64,000 bases of DNA from Paenibacillus sp. cl123 (GCF_900101595.1 NZ_FMYY01000003.1:1-64000); one strand, 5' to 3'. Shown: positions 44,207 through 54,636, counted from the stretch's first letter. Numbers and translations: made by a program. Notes: generated from the letters alone by a model not told the origin.

Positions 44207-45751
44207 ATGGATCTTCATTCTCCGCAAGCGGCGAATTCGCTTCCGCAGTTCTCCCGCTCGTATTGGCTTGACTCGGAGCCGCCCCGGACTTTTCCCCCGC
44301 TTCAGGAAGATATTGAAGTGGATTATGCGATAGTCGGCGCCGGTATGACCGGCGTAACGCTCGCTTATCTGCTGACTGCGGAGGGGCATCGGGTCGCCCT
44401 GCTGGAAGCGAGAGACCCGGTTCATGGCACAACGGGACATACGACGGCCAAGGTGACCGTGCAGCATGATCTCATCTATCATGAGCTTGCCGAGCATTTT
44501 GGTTCTGCGCAGGCAAGGCTTTATTATCAGGCCAATGAGGAAGCGCTGCAATTTATAAAACGGACGGTCGCCGAGCTTCGGATCGACTGCGGCTGGGCTG
44601 AAGAGGAAGCCGTCTTATACGCGCAGACTGTGGAGGGAGCCAGGCTGCTGGATCAGGAATATGAAGCCTGCCGGAGGCTTGGTATTCCCGTGGAGAAGAC
44701 CGGTGAAATTCCTCTCCCTCTCCGGGTGGAGAAGGCGCTCAAGCTGGCCGGTCAAGCGCAGTTTCATCCTGCGGCTTATATGAACGCCTTGATCGGCCGG
44801 ATCACGGATGCGGGCGGCTTGATATACGGGCAGACCCGGATTATCGGGAAGGTGGAGGAAGGCGAGCGTCCGGTGCTCAACACGACGGACGGCAGACGAA
44901 TTACATGCCGGCATGCCGTCGCCTGCTCCCATTTTCCGTTCCATGACGGCCTCGGCCTGTATTTTGCCCGTCTCCACCCGGAGCGTTCGTACATTATCGC
45001 GGCGAAGCCGGCTGCCGCTTATCCCGGAGGCATGTACCTCAGCGTCGATGGGCCCAAGCGTTCGCTCCGATCGGTTATGATCGATGGTGAGCCTATGGTG
45101 TTGATCGGAGGCGACTCGCATAAAACAGGACAGGGAGACCCTACGGAGGAGCATTACCGGAATCTGGAGCAGTTCGGAAGAGAAACGCTCGGCATCGAAG
45201 CGATTCCTTATCGGTGGTCCGCGCAGGATCTGCAAACGCTGGACAAGCTGCCTTACGTCGGGATGCTGACCTCCCAGCATACGAATATTTGGGTCGCGAC
45301 TGGCTTCCGGAAATGGGGAATGACCAACGGCACGGCGGCCGCGCTGCTGCTGAACGATTTGCTGACAGGCCGGCCCAATGCTTACAGCGACCTGTTTGCG
45401 CCCTCGCGCTTCAAGATCGATCCCGGCATGAGAAATCTGATCAAGGAGAACGTGAATGTGGCGGCGCAGCTGATCAAGGGCAAGTTCCAGTCCGTCAGCC
45501 AAGAGGCCGAGCGGCTGGGGCCGGATGAAGGGGCTGTCGTCCAAGTGAAAGACGGCCGGGCCGGGGCGTACCGGGATGCCGATGGCGTGCTGCATCTGGT
45601 CGATACGACTTGTACCCATATGGGCTGCGAGCTGAATTGGAACGGCGGTGAACGGTCATGGGATTGCCCTTGCCACGGATCGCGCTTCGACTATAAGGGG
45701 AATGTCCTGGAAGGGCCGGCCATGCGGCCGTTGAATAAAATCGAGGAATAG
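44207..45751 (+). CDS. FAD-dependent oxidoreductase fused to a Rieske [2Fe-2S] domain (YhfW type)
   Basis: 514 residues. The N-terminal DAO fold begins with the FAD loop DYAIVGAGMTGVTLAYLLTAEG (about 39-60) and a DPVHGTTGHTTAKV flavin motif. The last 80 residues are a Rieske domain with CTHMGC and CPCHGSRFDY, supplying the two Cys and two His ligands. B. subtilis YhfW shares this design; substrate unknown. ATG at 44207 follows AAAGGAG. The GH13 gene starts 22 bases downstream, so the two may be co-transcribed. Confidence 0.92.
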   Translation: MDLHSPQAANSLPQFSRSYWLDSEPPRTFPPLQEDIEVDYAIVGAGMTGVTLAYLLTAEGHRVALLEARDPVHGTTGHTTAKVTVQHDLIYHELAEHFGSAQARLYYQANEEALQFIKRTVAELRIDCGWAEEEAVLYAQTVEGARLLDQEYEACRRLGIPVEKTGEIPLPLRVEKALKLAGQAQFHPAAYMNALIGRITDAGGLIYGQTRIIGKVEEGERPVLNTTDGRRITCRHAVACSHFPFHDGLGLYFARLHPERSYIIAAKPAAAYPGGMYLSVDGPKRSLRSVMIDGEPMVLIGGDSHKTGQGDPTEEHYRNLEQFGRETLGIEAIPYRWSAQDLQTLDKLPYVGMLTSQHTNIWVATGFRKWGMTNGTAAALLLNDLLTGRPNAYSDLFAPSRFKIDPGMRNLIKENVNVAAQLIKGKFQSVSQEAERLGPDEGAVVQVKDGRAGAYRDADGVLHLVDTTCTHMGCELNWNGGERSWDCPCHGSRFDYKGNVLEGPAMRPLNKIEE

Positions 45752-45773
45752 TCTGCGGGGGAGGATGAGGCTC

Positions 45774-47522
45774 ATGCTTAAGGAATGCTTTTATCACGGC
45801 ACGCGGAACAGCTGGGCGTACGCCTACGACCGCGAAACGATTCATTTGCGGGTAAGGACCAAACGCGACGATGTGGGAGAGATCGTCGCATTTGCCGGGG
45901 ATAAATACGATTGGGCCTCCTATCATCGTGAGTATGCGATGGAGAAGGTAGCCTCCGACAACCTGTTCGACTATTGGCAGGTCGGGGTAAAGCCCCGCTT
46001 CAAGCGCCTGTCTTACATATTCTGCTGCAAGAGCGGGTCCGAGACGGTATGGGTGAGTGAAGGCGGGTTTTACCCGGAACAGCCGGAACCGCCCGAAGGG
46101 TATTATGATTTTCCCTATCTGCATGAAGCCGATATGTTCAAGGTGCCGGATTGGGTCAAGGAGGCGGTCTTCTACCAGATCATTGTAGACCGGTTCGCCA
46201 ATGGCAATCCGGCGATCAACCCCGATCCCATAGACGAATGGGGCGCTCCGCCGACCGAAAGCAATTTCTTCGGCGGCGATCTGCAGGGCGTGATGGAGCA
46301 TCTTGATTATTTATCGGAGCTCGGCGTCAATGCGATTTATTTCACGCCCCTGTTTGCCGCGCCGTCAAACCATAAATACGACACTATGGATTATAAACAA
46401 GTAGACCCGCACTACGGCGATAACGAGCAGCTTCGGGCTCTGGTCGACGCCTGCCACGAGAGAGGGATTCGAGTCATGCTCGACGCGGTGTTCAATCATT
46501 GCGGCGAGCACTTTCCTCCCTTTCAGGATGTGAAGAAAAAAGGGCCTTATTCCCCTTATGCCGACTGGTTTCATATCAATGAGTACCCGGTGGAGGTGAG
46601 GGACGGTATTCCGACTTACGATACATTCGGTTTTTTTGCCCATATGCCCAAGTTCAACACAGCCAATCCTGAGGTGAAAAAATATTTGCTGGACGTTGCG
46701 GAATATTGGATCAAAGAGTTAAAATTAGATGGATGGCGGCTGGATGTAGCCAATGAAGTGGATCATCAGTTCTGGCGGGAATTCCGCCGAGTCGTTAAGC
46801 AGGCTAATCCGGATGCCTACATCGTAGGCGAAGTGTGGTCGGATTCCTTGACTTGGCTGCTGGGCGATCAGTTCGACTCCGTTATGAACTATCCGTTCTC
46901 CGGCAAGGTGCTCGAATTTTTCTCCGGCGATACGATGGATGGCCTGGCGTTTTCCCAAAGCATCGGACAATTGCTGATGCGCTACCCGCAGCAGACGAAT
47001 GAAGTGATATTCAACCTGCTGTGCAGTCATGACACGCCGAGAGCGCTTACGGTCATGAAAGGGGATAAGCGCAGATTGAAGCTGGCCGTGGTGTTTCTTT
47101 TCACTTATACCGGAACGCCTTGTATTTTTTACGGCGACGAGATCGGCCTGCAGGGAGGGGGAGATCCCGAATGCCGAGTGTGCATGCAATGGGACCCTGA
47201 CAAGCAGGACCGCGAGCTGTTGCAATTTTATAAGGACATCATTCATTTGCGCAGGACCAATCCAGCTTTGCAAAGCGGCCGTTTTCATTTCTTGCAGGCA
47301 GCCGCGGGCAAATCGTATCTGATCTATGAACGCAGAGACAGCGAAAAGCAGTTCACCATCTGGATAAATAATTCTCCTTTGCCTGCCGAGCTGACTTGCC
47401 AGTTGGAAACGGACGGCTGGCGCGATGCGCTGACGATGGAAGAGGTCGGCGCGGAGGGAGGAGTAATGACTGTTCGGCTGGACGCGTTCGGGTACCGTAT
47501 ATTAGTACGCGAGCTTTCGTAG
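45774..47522 (+). CDS. GH13 neopullulanase/cyclomaltodextrinase-type alpha-glucosidase
   Basis: 582 residues from ATG at 45774 (nine bases after GGGGAGG; ATG at 45765 is too close). An N-terminal CBM34-type domain (1-115) precedes the GH13 barrel. Nucleophile D324 (DGWRLDVANEVD), acid/base E353 (IVGEVW) and D420 (CSHDTPR) are present, with region I DAVFNHCG. There is no signal peptide, so it acts inside on maltodextrins, cyclodextrins or pullulan fragments. Dimerisation through CBM34 is usual for the family. Confidence 0.93.
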   Translation: MLKECFYHGTRNSWAYAYDRETIHLRVRTKRDDVGEIVAFAGDKYDWASYHREYAMEKVASDNLFDYWQVGVKPRFKRLSYIFCCKSGSETVWVSEGGFYPEQPEPPEGYYDFPYLHEADMFKVPDWVKEAVFYQIIVDRFANGNPAINPDPIDEWGAPPTESNFFGGDLQGVMEHLDYLSELGVNAIYFTPLFAAPSNHKYDTMDYKQVDPHYGDNEQLRALVDACHERGIRVMLDAVFNHCGEHFPPFQDVKKKGPYSPYADWFHINEYPVEVRDGIPTYDTFGFFAHMPKFNTANPEVKKYLLDVAEYWIKELKLDGWRLDVANEVDHQFWREFRRVVKQANPDAYIVGEVWSDSLTWLLGDQFDSVMNYPFSGKVLEFFSGDTMDGLAFSQSIGQLLMRYPQQTNEVIFNLLCSHDTPRALTVMKGDKRRLKLAVVFLFTYTGTPCIFYGDEIGLQGGGDPECRVCMQWDPDKQDRELLQFYKDIIHLRRTNPALQSGRFHFLQAAAGKSYLIYERRDSEKQFTIWINNSPLPAELTCQLETDGWRDALTMEEVGAEGGVMTVRLDAFGYRILVRELS

Positions 47523-47642
47523 AATTTAATAGATGCAGCGAACCGAAGGAAGGAGGTGGATGCCCCGCAAGCGCAAAGCAATTCTGCTGTGACGGACAAC
47601 ATTCCCATGCAAATTAGAGGCAACCGACTAGGAGGAGAGGAA

Positions 47643-48311
47643 ATGCTCAAAGTTCCGAGGGTTCTGATGATATGCACACTGCTGCTGGCCGGCTGCGGAC
47701 AAGTTCAGCCATCAGCGAGCCCGGCCGCCCAAGCGGTACAAGGCGCTCCGATGCAGGCCGAGCCTGCGATTTCCGTTCAAGGGCAGATGACCGTCTCGCG
47801 CACCGAGCTGGCTAACGGGCACAAGATCGCCATAGCCCTGGTGGAAGGGCGATATTTCGAGGAATGGACGACACCCGGCCCGTTCATGGGGAAAAATTGG
47901 GAGGGGGAGTTCCGTCTTCAATGGCTGGATGAAGCCGGCCATGAGCTGCACGCGGTCAGTCTGAATACGTCCTTTCAGGGGGAGCAGCTTGCGTTTAACG
48001 GGGATTTTACTATCTATACCGATGATTATAACGGAGACGGCGACCTTGACTTTGTGATCGGGCAATACGGATCAAGCAATGGCAGCGTTTACCGAATATT
48101 TACGCTGAAGCAGGCGGAGCAATGCATCCAGGAGCTGGGGCTGGACACGGAAGGCGGCGGCCTGTTCGTCAGCAGCAGCGACGGGAGGTATTCGATTCCG
48201 CTGACGAAGACGGCGAAGGATGCGTTTCGAGTCAGCTATTATGACAATGCTCAAGGCGCGCACATAGAAAGTACGTACAAGTGGGACCGGGACCGGTTCG
48301 TCAAGCAGTAA
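47643..48311 (+). CDS. Lipoprotein with calcium-loop-like motif, function unknown
   Basis: 222 residues from ATG at 47643 behind AGGAGGAGAGG; the frame opens 87 bases earlier without support. The signal peptide ends in lipobox LLLAGC (residue 18). A Ser/Pro/Ala/Gln-rich tether follows. Around residue 120 TDDYNGDGDLDFVIGQYGSS is a DxDxDG-type loop as found in FG-GAP/VCBS repeats. No enzyme family is recognised. Surface-exposed and probably calcium-binding. Confidence 0.75.
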   Translation: MLKVPRVLMICTLLLAGCGQVQPSASPAAQAVQGAPMQAEPAISVQGQMTVSRTELANGHKIAIALVEGRYFEEWTTPGPFMGKNWEGEFRLQWLDEAGHELHAVSLNTSFQGEQLAFNGDFTIYTDDYNGDGDLDFVIGQYGSSNGSVYRIFTLKQAEQCIQELGLDTEGGGLFVSSSDGRYSIPLTKTAKDAFRVSYYDNAQGAHIESTYKWDRDRFVKQ

Positions 48312-48323
48312 GCGGCGAAAAAG

Positions 48324-48465
48324 TTTAAAGCGGAGGTTTAAAGCGAAAGACAGAGTGGAAGTTTAGAGCGGAAATTCAAAGCTAAGGTTTGAAGTAAAAG
48401 TTCGCAGCAGAGGTTTTAAGCAAAAGTTCGAGGCAGAGGTTCAAGGCTGAGGCTCGAAGCTCGGA
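48324..48465. repeat. Degenerate 13-bp tandem repeat, 11 units
   Basis: Eleven consecutive units (ten of 13 bp, one of 12) with consensus TTYRAAGCRRAGG, purine-rich on the plus strand. Units begin at 48324, 48337, 48350 (12 bp), 48362, 48375, 48388, 48401, 48414, 48427, 48440 and 48453. The array starts 12 bases after the lipoprotein stop. The period is not a multiple of three and the frames contain stops, so it is not coding. Confidence 0.85.
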
Positions 48466-48495
48466 GACGTCCTGCTGTCTTGTTGTCGTCATTTG

Positions 48496-48535
48496 CAGCC
48501 TGCCGACGGATCTTTAGATTCGGCGGCAGGCTGCT
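48496..48535. terminator. Hairpin between convergent lipoprotein and LysR genes
   Basis: GCAGCCTGCCGACGGATC folds back on GATTCGGCGGCAGGCTGC with small internal mismatches. T runs are weak on both strands. Confidence 0.65.
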
Positions 48536-48552
48536 TGTGCGCCCGGCGTCTG

Positions 48553-49440
48553 TCACGCGAGGCCGCCCGCGCCCAGCTGATCGGTGAGATGCCGGATGAA
48601 GGCGGTCATCGACGCCCCCATATACATATCTTTGCGGTACACGATGCCGATGCTCTTGCCGGGCACCGGGTCCGTGATGTCCAGCGCGCGGACCCGGCTG
48701 TCCTGCAGCGGGGCCATATAAGAGGCCGGCAGGACGGCGCCGCCTATGCCGCGTCTGGCCAGCTCGAGCAGCGAGTCAAGCGTCGACACCTCCACAAGCG
48801 GCCGCAGCGAGAATCCGGCCTCCAGACAATATGAATCGATCATCTGCCGGACGAGGAACTTGGGCTGCAGCAGGACGACCGGCTGCTGCTGCAGCTCGGC
48901 CAGACTCACGGCCGGGGAAGCGAACAACGGATGCCGCGAGGAGACGACCAACTGCAGCGTATCATGAAAGAGCGGGATGCTGACGAGATGCTCGTCCTTG
49001 ATGGGCAGGAAGACGACGCCGATGTCCAGCCGGTTCGAGAGAAGACCCTCGCGAGTTTCCTCTGTAGCCAGCTCGGTGACGGACAACTCGATGCCCGGAT
49101 ATGCTTCATGAAAGCTGATGACCGCGGAAGTCAGCAGATGATTGCCGGAGCAGCCGATCCGCAGATGTCCGCGCTTCAGCCCGCGCAGCTCGTCGATGGC
49201 AAGCCGGGCCTGCTCAAGCTCGTGAAAGGCGTTCACGGTATGCTTGTACAAAATTTCGCCGGCTTCCGAGATGTAAATTTTTTTGCCCATCCGCAAAAAA
49301 AGCGGGGCACCGATCCGCTGCTCCAGCAAGGCGATCTGATGGCTGAGCGTCGGTTGGCTAATGCCCAGCTTGTCGGCCGCTTTCGTAAAATGCAGCTCCT
49401 GACAGACGGCGACAAAGTACTCCAGCAGCCTGTGCTCCAT
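48553..49440 (-). CDS. LysR-family transcriptional regulator (CynR-like)
   Basis: 295 residues from ATG at 49440 (ribosome site AAGGAT ten bases upstream; the ATGs at 49452 and 49449 abut it). Winged HTH at 1-60 (FTKAADKLGISQPTLSHQIALLEQRIG) and a periplasmic-binding-like effector domain from about 90. Divergent from the branched-chain aminotransferase with 148 bp between, so it may control that gene. Ligand unknown. Confidence 0.9.
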   Translation of the reverse strand: MEHRLLEYFVAVCQELHFTKAADKLGISQPTLSHQIALLEQRIGAPLFLRMGKKIYISEAGEILYKHTVNAFHELEQARLAIDELRGLKRGHLRIGCSGNHLLTSAVISFHEAYPGIELSVTELATEETREGLLSNRLDIGVVFLPIKDEHLVSIPLFHDTLQLVVSSRHPLFASPAVSLAELQQQPVVLLQPKFLVRQMIDSYCLEAGFSLRPLVEVSTLDSLLELARRGIGGAVLPASYMAPLQDSRVRALDITDPVPGKSIGIVYRKDMYMGASMTAFIRHLTDQLGAGGLA

Positions 49441-49588
49441 GGGGATCATCATCCTTTTTGTTGGTCGTTTATTGATAGATCGTATCTATGATTTTAATCG
49501 AAAATACAGAATTGATCAATGAAGGGGCTTCCCTTACAGTAGAGAGAATAACCATGCTCGCATGAGCCTGAAAGGTGGAGCTTCTGCT

Positions 49589-50656
49589 ATGATGCCAAGC
49601 GTGAGAATTGAACGAACGGACAGTCCTAAACCTAAGCCGGTTGCGTCCAAGCTGGGCTTCGGTCAAGTGTTTACCGATCATATGTTTCTGATGGATTACG
49701 AAGCCGGACAAGGCTGGCATGATCCGCGCGTCGTGCCTTATGCGCCGCTGGCGCTGGACCCTGCCTCGATGGTCTTCCATTACGGGCAGGCCGTATTCGA
49801 AGGGATGAAGGCTTACAAGGGGGGCGAAGGTCAGACGCTGCTTTTCCTGCCGGAGCGCAATGCGGAGCGGATGCGCCGCTCGCTGGAGCGGATGAGCATG
49901 CCGCTGCTTGACGCGGATGTATTTATCGGGGCGGTAAAAGCGCTGGTCCAGGTCGATGAGGACTGGATTCCGTCGGAGGAAGGCACCTCGCTCTACATTC
50001 GACCTTTCGTGATCGCGACGGAGGCTTCATTTGGTGTCAGACCTTCCTCCCGGTATATGTTTGCCATTGTGTTGTCGCCGGTCGGAGCTTATTTCGAGGA
50101 AGGGCTGAAGCCGGTCGACATTCAGGCGGAGGCTCATGATGTTCGCGCTGTAAGAGGCGGCACAGGCTCCGTGAAGGCGGCGGCCAATTATGCCGGCAGC
50201 CTCAAGGCGCAGGCGGCGGCCAAGGAGGCCGGCTGCCAGCAGGTGCTGTGGTTGGATGCGCTGGAGCGCAAATACGTCGAGGAAGTCGGCAGCATGAATG
50301 TGTTTTTCCGGATCAACGGCGAGGTGCATACCCCGATTCTGAACGGCTCGATTCTCGAAGGCGTGACGCGCGGCGCGGTGCTGGAGCTGCTGGAGGATTG
50401 GGACATTCCTTGCACGGCTCGCCAGATCTCGATCGACGAGCTGGTGCGTGCCGCTTCGGACGGCACGCTCGAGGAAGCGTTCGGCACAGGGACGGCAGCC
50501 GTGATCTCCCCGATCGGAGGCATCCGCTGGAAGGGACAGCTGTACCCGGTAGGCGGCGGTCAGGTCGGCGAGCTGTCGCAAAAGCTGTACGACACAATCA
50601 CCGGCATCCAGCGCGGCATGGTGCGGGATGTGTATGGCTGGACTGTCAACGTGTAG
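49589..50656 (+). CDS. ilvE: Branched-chain amino acid aminotransferase
   Basis: 355 residues from ATG at 49589, ten bases after AAAGGTGG. A fold-type IV PLP enzyme of the longer (class II, YwaA/IlvK) type. PLP lysine K196 in GTGSVKAAANYAGSL, plus FHYGQAVFEGMKAY and EVGSMNVFF. It interconverts Leu, Ile and Val with their 2-oxo acids, the last biosynthetic step, and also supplies precursors for branched fatty acids. Single gene ending at a terminator. Confidence 0.94.
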   Translation: MMPSVRIERTDSPKPKPVASKLGFGQVFTDHMFLMDYEAGQGWHDPRVVPYAPLALDPASMVFHYGQAVFEGMKAYKGGEGQTLLFLPERNAERMRRSLERMSMPLLDADVFIGAVKALVQVDEDWIPSEEGTSLYIRPFVIATEASFGVRPSSRYMFAIVLSPVGAYFEEGLKPVDIQAEAHDVRAVRGGTGSVKAAANYAGSLKAQAAAKEAGCQQVLWLDALERKYVEEVGSMNVFFRINGEVHTPILNGSILEGVTRGAVLELLEDWDIPCTARQISIDELVRAASDGTLEEAFGTGTAAVISPIGGIRWKGQLYPVGGGQVGELSQKLYDTITGIQRGMVRDVYGWTVNV

Positions 50657-50675
50657 GCTGTGGGACGCGCAAGCG

Positions 50676-50716
50676 GCGGCGGAAAGGGGCGGGGGCGCTT
50701 CTTTCGCCGCTTTTTT
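50676..50716 (+). terminator. Terminator after ilvE
   Basis: GCGGCGGAAAG pairs with CTTTCGCCGC (one bulged G) and is followed by TTTTTT. Confidence 0.8.
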
Positions 50717-50788
50717 GTTCAACCCGGTGTTTAATCTCTAGGTAAAAGCACGGCTTCTGAAGAAGCCGTAAGGCGGTTAGCCCGCTGC

Positions 50789-51679
50789 CTAGGCTTCGTT
50801 CATCATCTCCAGCTTGCTTACGAATGCGGAAGCGGCTTGCGACAAGGGCATGTTCTTCAGCGTGATGATGCCGATCTGGGCCGCAGGAATCGGCACGTCC
50901 AGCTTGATCTCGAACAGATCGCCGGCCTCCAGCTCCCGGGAGACGAATTCGCGGGTGACGAAGGAGATGCCGAAGCCGATCTTGGCAAATTGAATCAGCA
51001 GATCGACGCTTCCGAGCTCGATATCCGGATGCAGGTCGAGGCCGCGTTCCCTGAACAGCCGGGTAATAAAGTTGCGCGAGCTGCTGTTGCGGGTGAACAG
51101 AATGATCGGATGCTCCAGCAGCCGCTCCATCGACACGGGCTGTTCGGCGAGCTCCCGGTATTTGGCGCCGGTCACGAAGCAGTCCTGCAGGGTGATGCCC
51201 TCGCGCACGATCAGCTGACTGTCGTTCACCGGCATGCGGACGATGCCGATGTCGATTTTGCCGTCCTTCAGCTCTTTGACGATCTCCGGCGTCGTGCCGT
51301 GCACCAGGTTGATCTGCACGTTCGGATATTCCGCATGGAACGACTCCAGAAACGGCAGCAGATAATGCTTGCACAGCGAATCGCTGCCCCCGATCTTAAT
51401 CTCCCCTACGGCGATGTTTTTCAGCTCTCTCAGCTTCTCCTCGGCCAGCGACACAAAGTTATACGCTTGCTCGATATAAGGCAGCAGCACGGCCCCTTCC
51501 TTCGTCAGCTCCACCCCTTTGGCCGTCCGCGCGAACAACGGCAGTCCCAACTGCTGCTCCAGCTGCTTGATGGCATGCGTGACGCTCGGCTGTGTGATGT
51601 ACAGCTCCTTGGCCGCCTTCGACAAGCTCCCCGACTTGGCCGTTATGTAAAATACTTTATATAATTCCAGGCTTATCAT
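50789..51679 (-). CDS. LysR-family transcriptional regulator, divergent from transketolase
   Basis: 296 residues. HTH at 1-60 (GSLSKAAKELYITQPSVTHAIKQLEQQLG) and effector domain from about 90 to 290. ATG at 51679 follows AAGGAGT. The 118-bp gap to tkt holds both promoters, so it likely acts on tkt-tal and itself. Resembles regulators such as CysL/CcpC in general form; the effector is not evident. Confidence 0.9.
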   Translation of the reverse strand: MISLELYKVFYITAKSGSLSKAAKELYITQPSVTHAIKQLEQQLGLPLFARTAKGVELTKEGAVLLPYIEQAYNFVSLAEEKLRELKNIAVGEIKIGGSDSLCKHYLLPFLESFHAEYPNVQINLVHGTTPEIVKELKDGKIDIGIVRMPVNDSQLIVREGITLQDCFVTGAKYRELAEQPVSMERLLEHPIILFTRNSSSRNFITRLFRERGLDLHPDIELGSVDLLIQFAKIGFGISFVTREFVSRELEAGDLFEIKLDVPIPAAQIGIITLKNMPLSQAASAFVSKLEMMNEA

Positions 51680-51714
51680 ATAGACTCCTTCTATATCTCA
51701 TATACAAACTATCG

Positions 51715-51745
51715 ATTATATCAATGTAACCTCTTTCATTATAAT
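51715..51745. promoter_or_regulatory. Overlapping divergent promoters of lysR and tkt
   Basis: TATAAT on the plus strand at 51740-51745 for tkt and TATAAT on the minus strand at 51720-51715 for lysR. Both lack good -35 boxes. The AT-rich TATCGATTATATCAAT stretch between is a plausible LysR site, which fits activator-dependent promoters. Confidence 0.5.
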
Positions 51746-51797
51746 AGATAACAAGGCATCAAGATACTGTTAATTCTAAAAATGGAGGCTGGAGCAC

Positions 51798-53825
51798 ATG
51801 CATACAACAACGACGGCCGCAGTCGAAACCTTAAGCATCAACACGATCCGCACGCTGACGATCGACGCGGTGGAGAAAGCCAATATGGGTCATCCGGGGA
51901 TGCCGATGGGCGCCGCACCGATGGCTTACGCGCTATGGGCGCGCCATCTGAAGCATAACCCGGGGAACGCCCGGTGGGCGGACCGCGACCGGTTCGTCCT
52001 GTCGGCCGGACACGGCTCGATGCTGCTGTACAGCTTGCTTTACCTTAGCGGCTACGGGCTGACGCTGGACGACATCAAGCAGTTCCGCCAATGGGGCAGC
52101 CTTACGCCGGGTCATCCGGAATTCGGCCACACCGTCGGCGTCGAAGCGACGACCGGCCCGCTCGGTCAAGGCGTGGCGATGGCGGTAGGCATGGCCATGG
52201 CCGAGGCGCATATGGGGGCCGTATACAACCGGGAAGGCTATACGGTTGTCGACCATCATACGTATGCGATTTGCGGCGACGGCGATCTGATGGAGGGTAT
52301 CTCCTCCGAGGCGGCTTCGCTGGCCGGCCATCTGAAGCTGGGCAAGCTGGTCGTGCTCTACGATTCGAACGATATTTCGCTGGACGGCGAGCTGAGCATG
52401 TCTTTCTCCGAGCGTGTGCAGAACCGTTTCGAATCTTACGGCTGGCAGTATCTGCGCGTGGATGAGCAGCATGACGTCAACGCGATCGCCGAGGCTATCG
52501 CACTGGCCAAGGCGGACACGGAGCGCCCGACGCTGATCGAGATCAAGACGACGATCGGCTACGGCAGCCCGAACAAAGCCGGCAAGGGCGGACACGGCGG
52601 CACGCACGGCAGCCCGCTCGGCAAGGAAGAGGTTGCACTGACGAAGCAGGCGCTGAATTGGCCGGCCGAGCCGGACTTCTATGTGCCGGCCGAGGTGCTT
52701 GCGCATTTCGCGGAGCTGAAGAATGCGGGAGCGGAGCGGGAGCAGGCGTGGCTGGAGCTGCTGGCCGGCTATCGTCAGGCGTATCCGGAGCTTGCCGCCG
52801 AATTCGAACGCGCTTTGCAGGGCGAGCTGCCCGAAGGCTGGAATGCGAAGCTGCCCCGCTATGCGGCCGACCACGCGCCGATCTCGACGCGTTCGGCATC
52901 CGGTCAGGCGATCAATGCGCTTGCTGCGGCCAATCCGCTGCTGCTTGGCGGATCGGCGGACCTGGCGAGCTCGAACATGACGATGATCAACGGAGCTCCG
53001 GCATTTGACGCAGCGAATTATGCAGGCCGGAACATCTGGTTCGGCGTACGCGAATTCGCGATGGGCGCAGCGCTGAACGGCATGCTGCTGCACGGCGGCG
53101 TGAAGGCGTTCGGAGGCACATTCCTCGTATTCAGCGACTACCTGCGCGGAGCGATCCGGCTGTCTGCGCTGATGAAGCTGCCGGTCGTGTACGTGTTCAC
53201 CCACGACAGCATCGCAGTCGGCGAAGACGGCCCGACGCATCAGCCGATCGAGCAAATTCCTTCGCTGCGGCTGATCCCGGATCTGACGCTGTTCCGTCCG
53301 GCTGACGCCAACGAAACGGCGGCTGCTTGGGAGTATGCGCTTCAGGCGAAGCAAGGACCGTTCGTGCTTGCGCTGACCCGCCAGAACCTGCCGGTGCTGC
53401 CGGGTACGTCGGAGCTTGCCTTCGCCAACATCGGCCGTGGCGGTTATGTGCTGGATGCGGGCGGAAGCGACACGCCGGATGTGCAGCTGATCGCAACCGG
53501 TTCGGAGGTTGCGCTGGCGCTGGACGTTCAGAAGCAGCTGGCGGCAGAGAACATCCATGCCCGCGTTGTCAGCGTGCCAAGCCGCGAGCTGTTTGAGCAG
53601 CAGGACGAGGCTTACCGCAACTCCGTCGTCCTCCCGCAGGTGAAGGCCAAAGTTGTGATCGAGATGGCGTATCCATCCGGCTGGGATGAAGTGCTGGGCG
53701 GTGACGGCTTCGTCGTCGGCATCCGCAAGTTCGGCGCATCGGCCAAAGCCGACAAGGTGATCCGCGAGTACGGATTTACGCCGGAAGCTATCGTGCAGCA
53801 GATCAAGGCCCGGTATTTCGCTTAA
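51798..53825 (+). CDS. tkt: Transketolase
   Basis: 675 residues, normal length. TPP-binding domain at the N-terminus ([37 protein letters not shown] with GDGDLMEG...N), pyrimidine domain with [10 protein letters not shown] and [17 protein letters not shown], and C-terminal domain with [11 protein letters not shown]. Transfers two-carbon ketol units in the non-oxidative pentose phosphate pathway. Followed 50 bases later by transaldolase, so a two-gene pathway operon. Preferred-codon use suggests high expression. Confidence 0.97.
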   Translation: MHTTTTAAVETLSINTIRTLTIDAVEKANMGHPGMPMGAAPMAYALWARHLKHNPGNARWADRDRFVLSAGHGSMLLYSLLYLSGYGLTLDDIKQFRQWGSLTPGHPEFGHTVGVEATTGPLGQGVAMAVGMAMAEAHMGAVYNREGYTVVDHHTYAICGDGDLMEGISSEAASLAGHLKLGKLVVLYDSNDISLDGELSMSFSERVQNRFESYGWQYLRVDEQHDVNAIAEAIALAKADTERPTLIEIKTTIGYGSPNKAGKGGHGGTHGSPLGKEEVALTKQALNWPAEPDFYVPAEVLAHFAELKNAGAEREQAWLELLAGYRQAYPELAAEFERALQGELPEGWNAKLPRYAADHAPISTRSASGQAINALAAANPLLLGGSADLASSNMTMINGAPAFDAANYAGRNIWFGVREFAMGAALNGMLLHGGVKAFGGTFLVFSDYLRGAIRLSALMKLPVVYVFTHDSIAVGEDGPTHQPIEQIPSLRLIPDLTLFRPADANETAAAWEYALQAKQGPFVLALTRQNLPVLPGTSELAFANIGRGGYVLDAGGSDTPDVQLIATGSEVALALDVQKQLAAENIHARVVSVPSRELFEQQDEAYRNSVVLPQVKAKVVIEMAYPSGWDEVLGGDGFVVGIRKFGASAKADKVIREYGFTPEAIVQQIKARYFA

Positions 53826-53875
53826 TTCGCATAAAACGATTAACCATTAAACGATGAAAAGGCAGGGGACCAACT

Positions 53876-54532
53876 ATGAAATTTTTTATCGATACGGCTA
53901 ATGTAGAAGAAATCCGCAAAGCTTACGAGCTTGGCGTTATCGCCGGCGTAACGACGAATCCATCGCTAATTGCGAAGGAAGGCCGCGACTTTTTCGAGAC
54001 GGTCAAAGAAATTATTTCCGTCGTCGGCAACCAGCCGATCAGCGCAGAGGTCATCTCGCTGAAAGCGGACGAAATGGTCGAGCAGGGCAAGAAGCTGGCG
54101 GAGCTCGGCGAAGGCGTTGTGATCAAGCTTCCGATGACAGCCGATGGCCTTAAGGCAACGAAAGCTTTCAGCGAGCTCGGCATCAAAACAAATGTCACGC
54201 TGATCTTCAGCTCGACGCAAGCTTTGCTGGCTGCGCGCGCAGGCGCAACTTATGTGTCTCCGTTCATCGGACGTCTGGATGATATCAACCAGATCGGTAT
54301 GAACTTGATCAAGGAAATCTCGCAAATTTTCCAAACGCACAAGATCGAATCGGAGATTATTGCCGCCAGCGTGCGCCACTCCGCTCATGTCATCGAAGCG
54401 GCTCTGCACGGCTCGCATATTGCGACGGTACCGTACAAGGTCATCGAATCCATGATCAAGCATCCGCTGACGGATAGCGGCATCGAGCGCTTCCTGGCGG
54501 ACTGGGAGTCGGCTAAGCAAAGCACGTTTTAA
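53876..54532 (+). CDS. tal: Transaldolase (TalC/FSA-like subfamily)
   Basis: 218 residues, the short transaldolase type. Schiff-base lysine K84 in [33 protein letters not shown] and SPFIGRLDD are family motifs. Transfers dihydroxyacetone units between fructose 6-phosphate and erythrose 4-phosphate. Second gene after tkt. Confidence 0.96.
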   Translation: MKFFIDTANVEEIRKAYELGVIAGVTTNPSLIAKEGRDFFETVKEIISVVGNQPISAEVISLKADEMVEQGKKLAELGEGVVIKLPMTADGLKATKAFSELGIKTNVTLIFSSTQALLAARAGATYVSPFIGRLDDINQIGMNLIKEISQIFQTHKIESEIIAASVRHSAHVIEAALHGSHIATVPYKVIESMIKHPLTDSGIERFLADWESAKQSTF

Positions 54533-54555
54533 GCGGAATCCTCGTTCAGAAATAT

Positions 54556-54636
54556 AAAGGAGCTTCGCGCGATAAATGTCCCATAACCCTCCGGGAGGAG
54601 GAAAGGGCCTATATCGCGCCGGAGCTCCTTTTTTTG
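54556..54636 (+). terminator. Long terminator after tkt-tal
   Basis: AAAGGAGCTTCGCGCGATA pairs with TATCGCGCCGGAGCTCCTTT with one mismatch; an inner CCCTCC/GGGAGG stem sits in the loop. T run follows. Confidence 0.88.
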
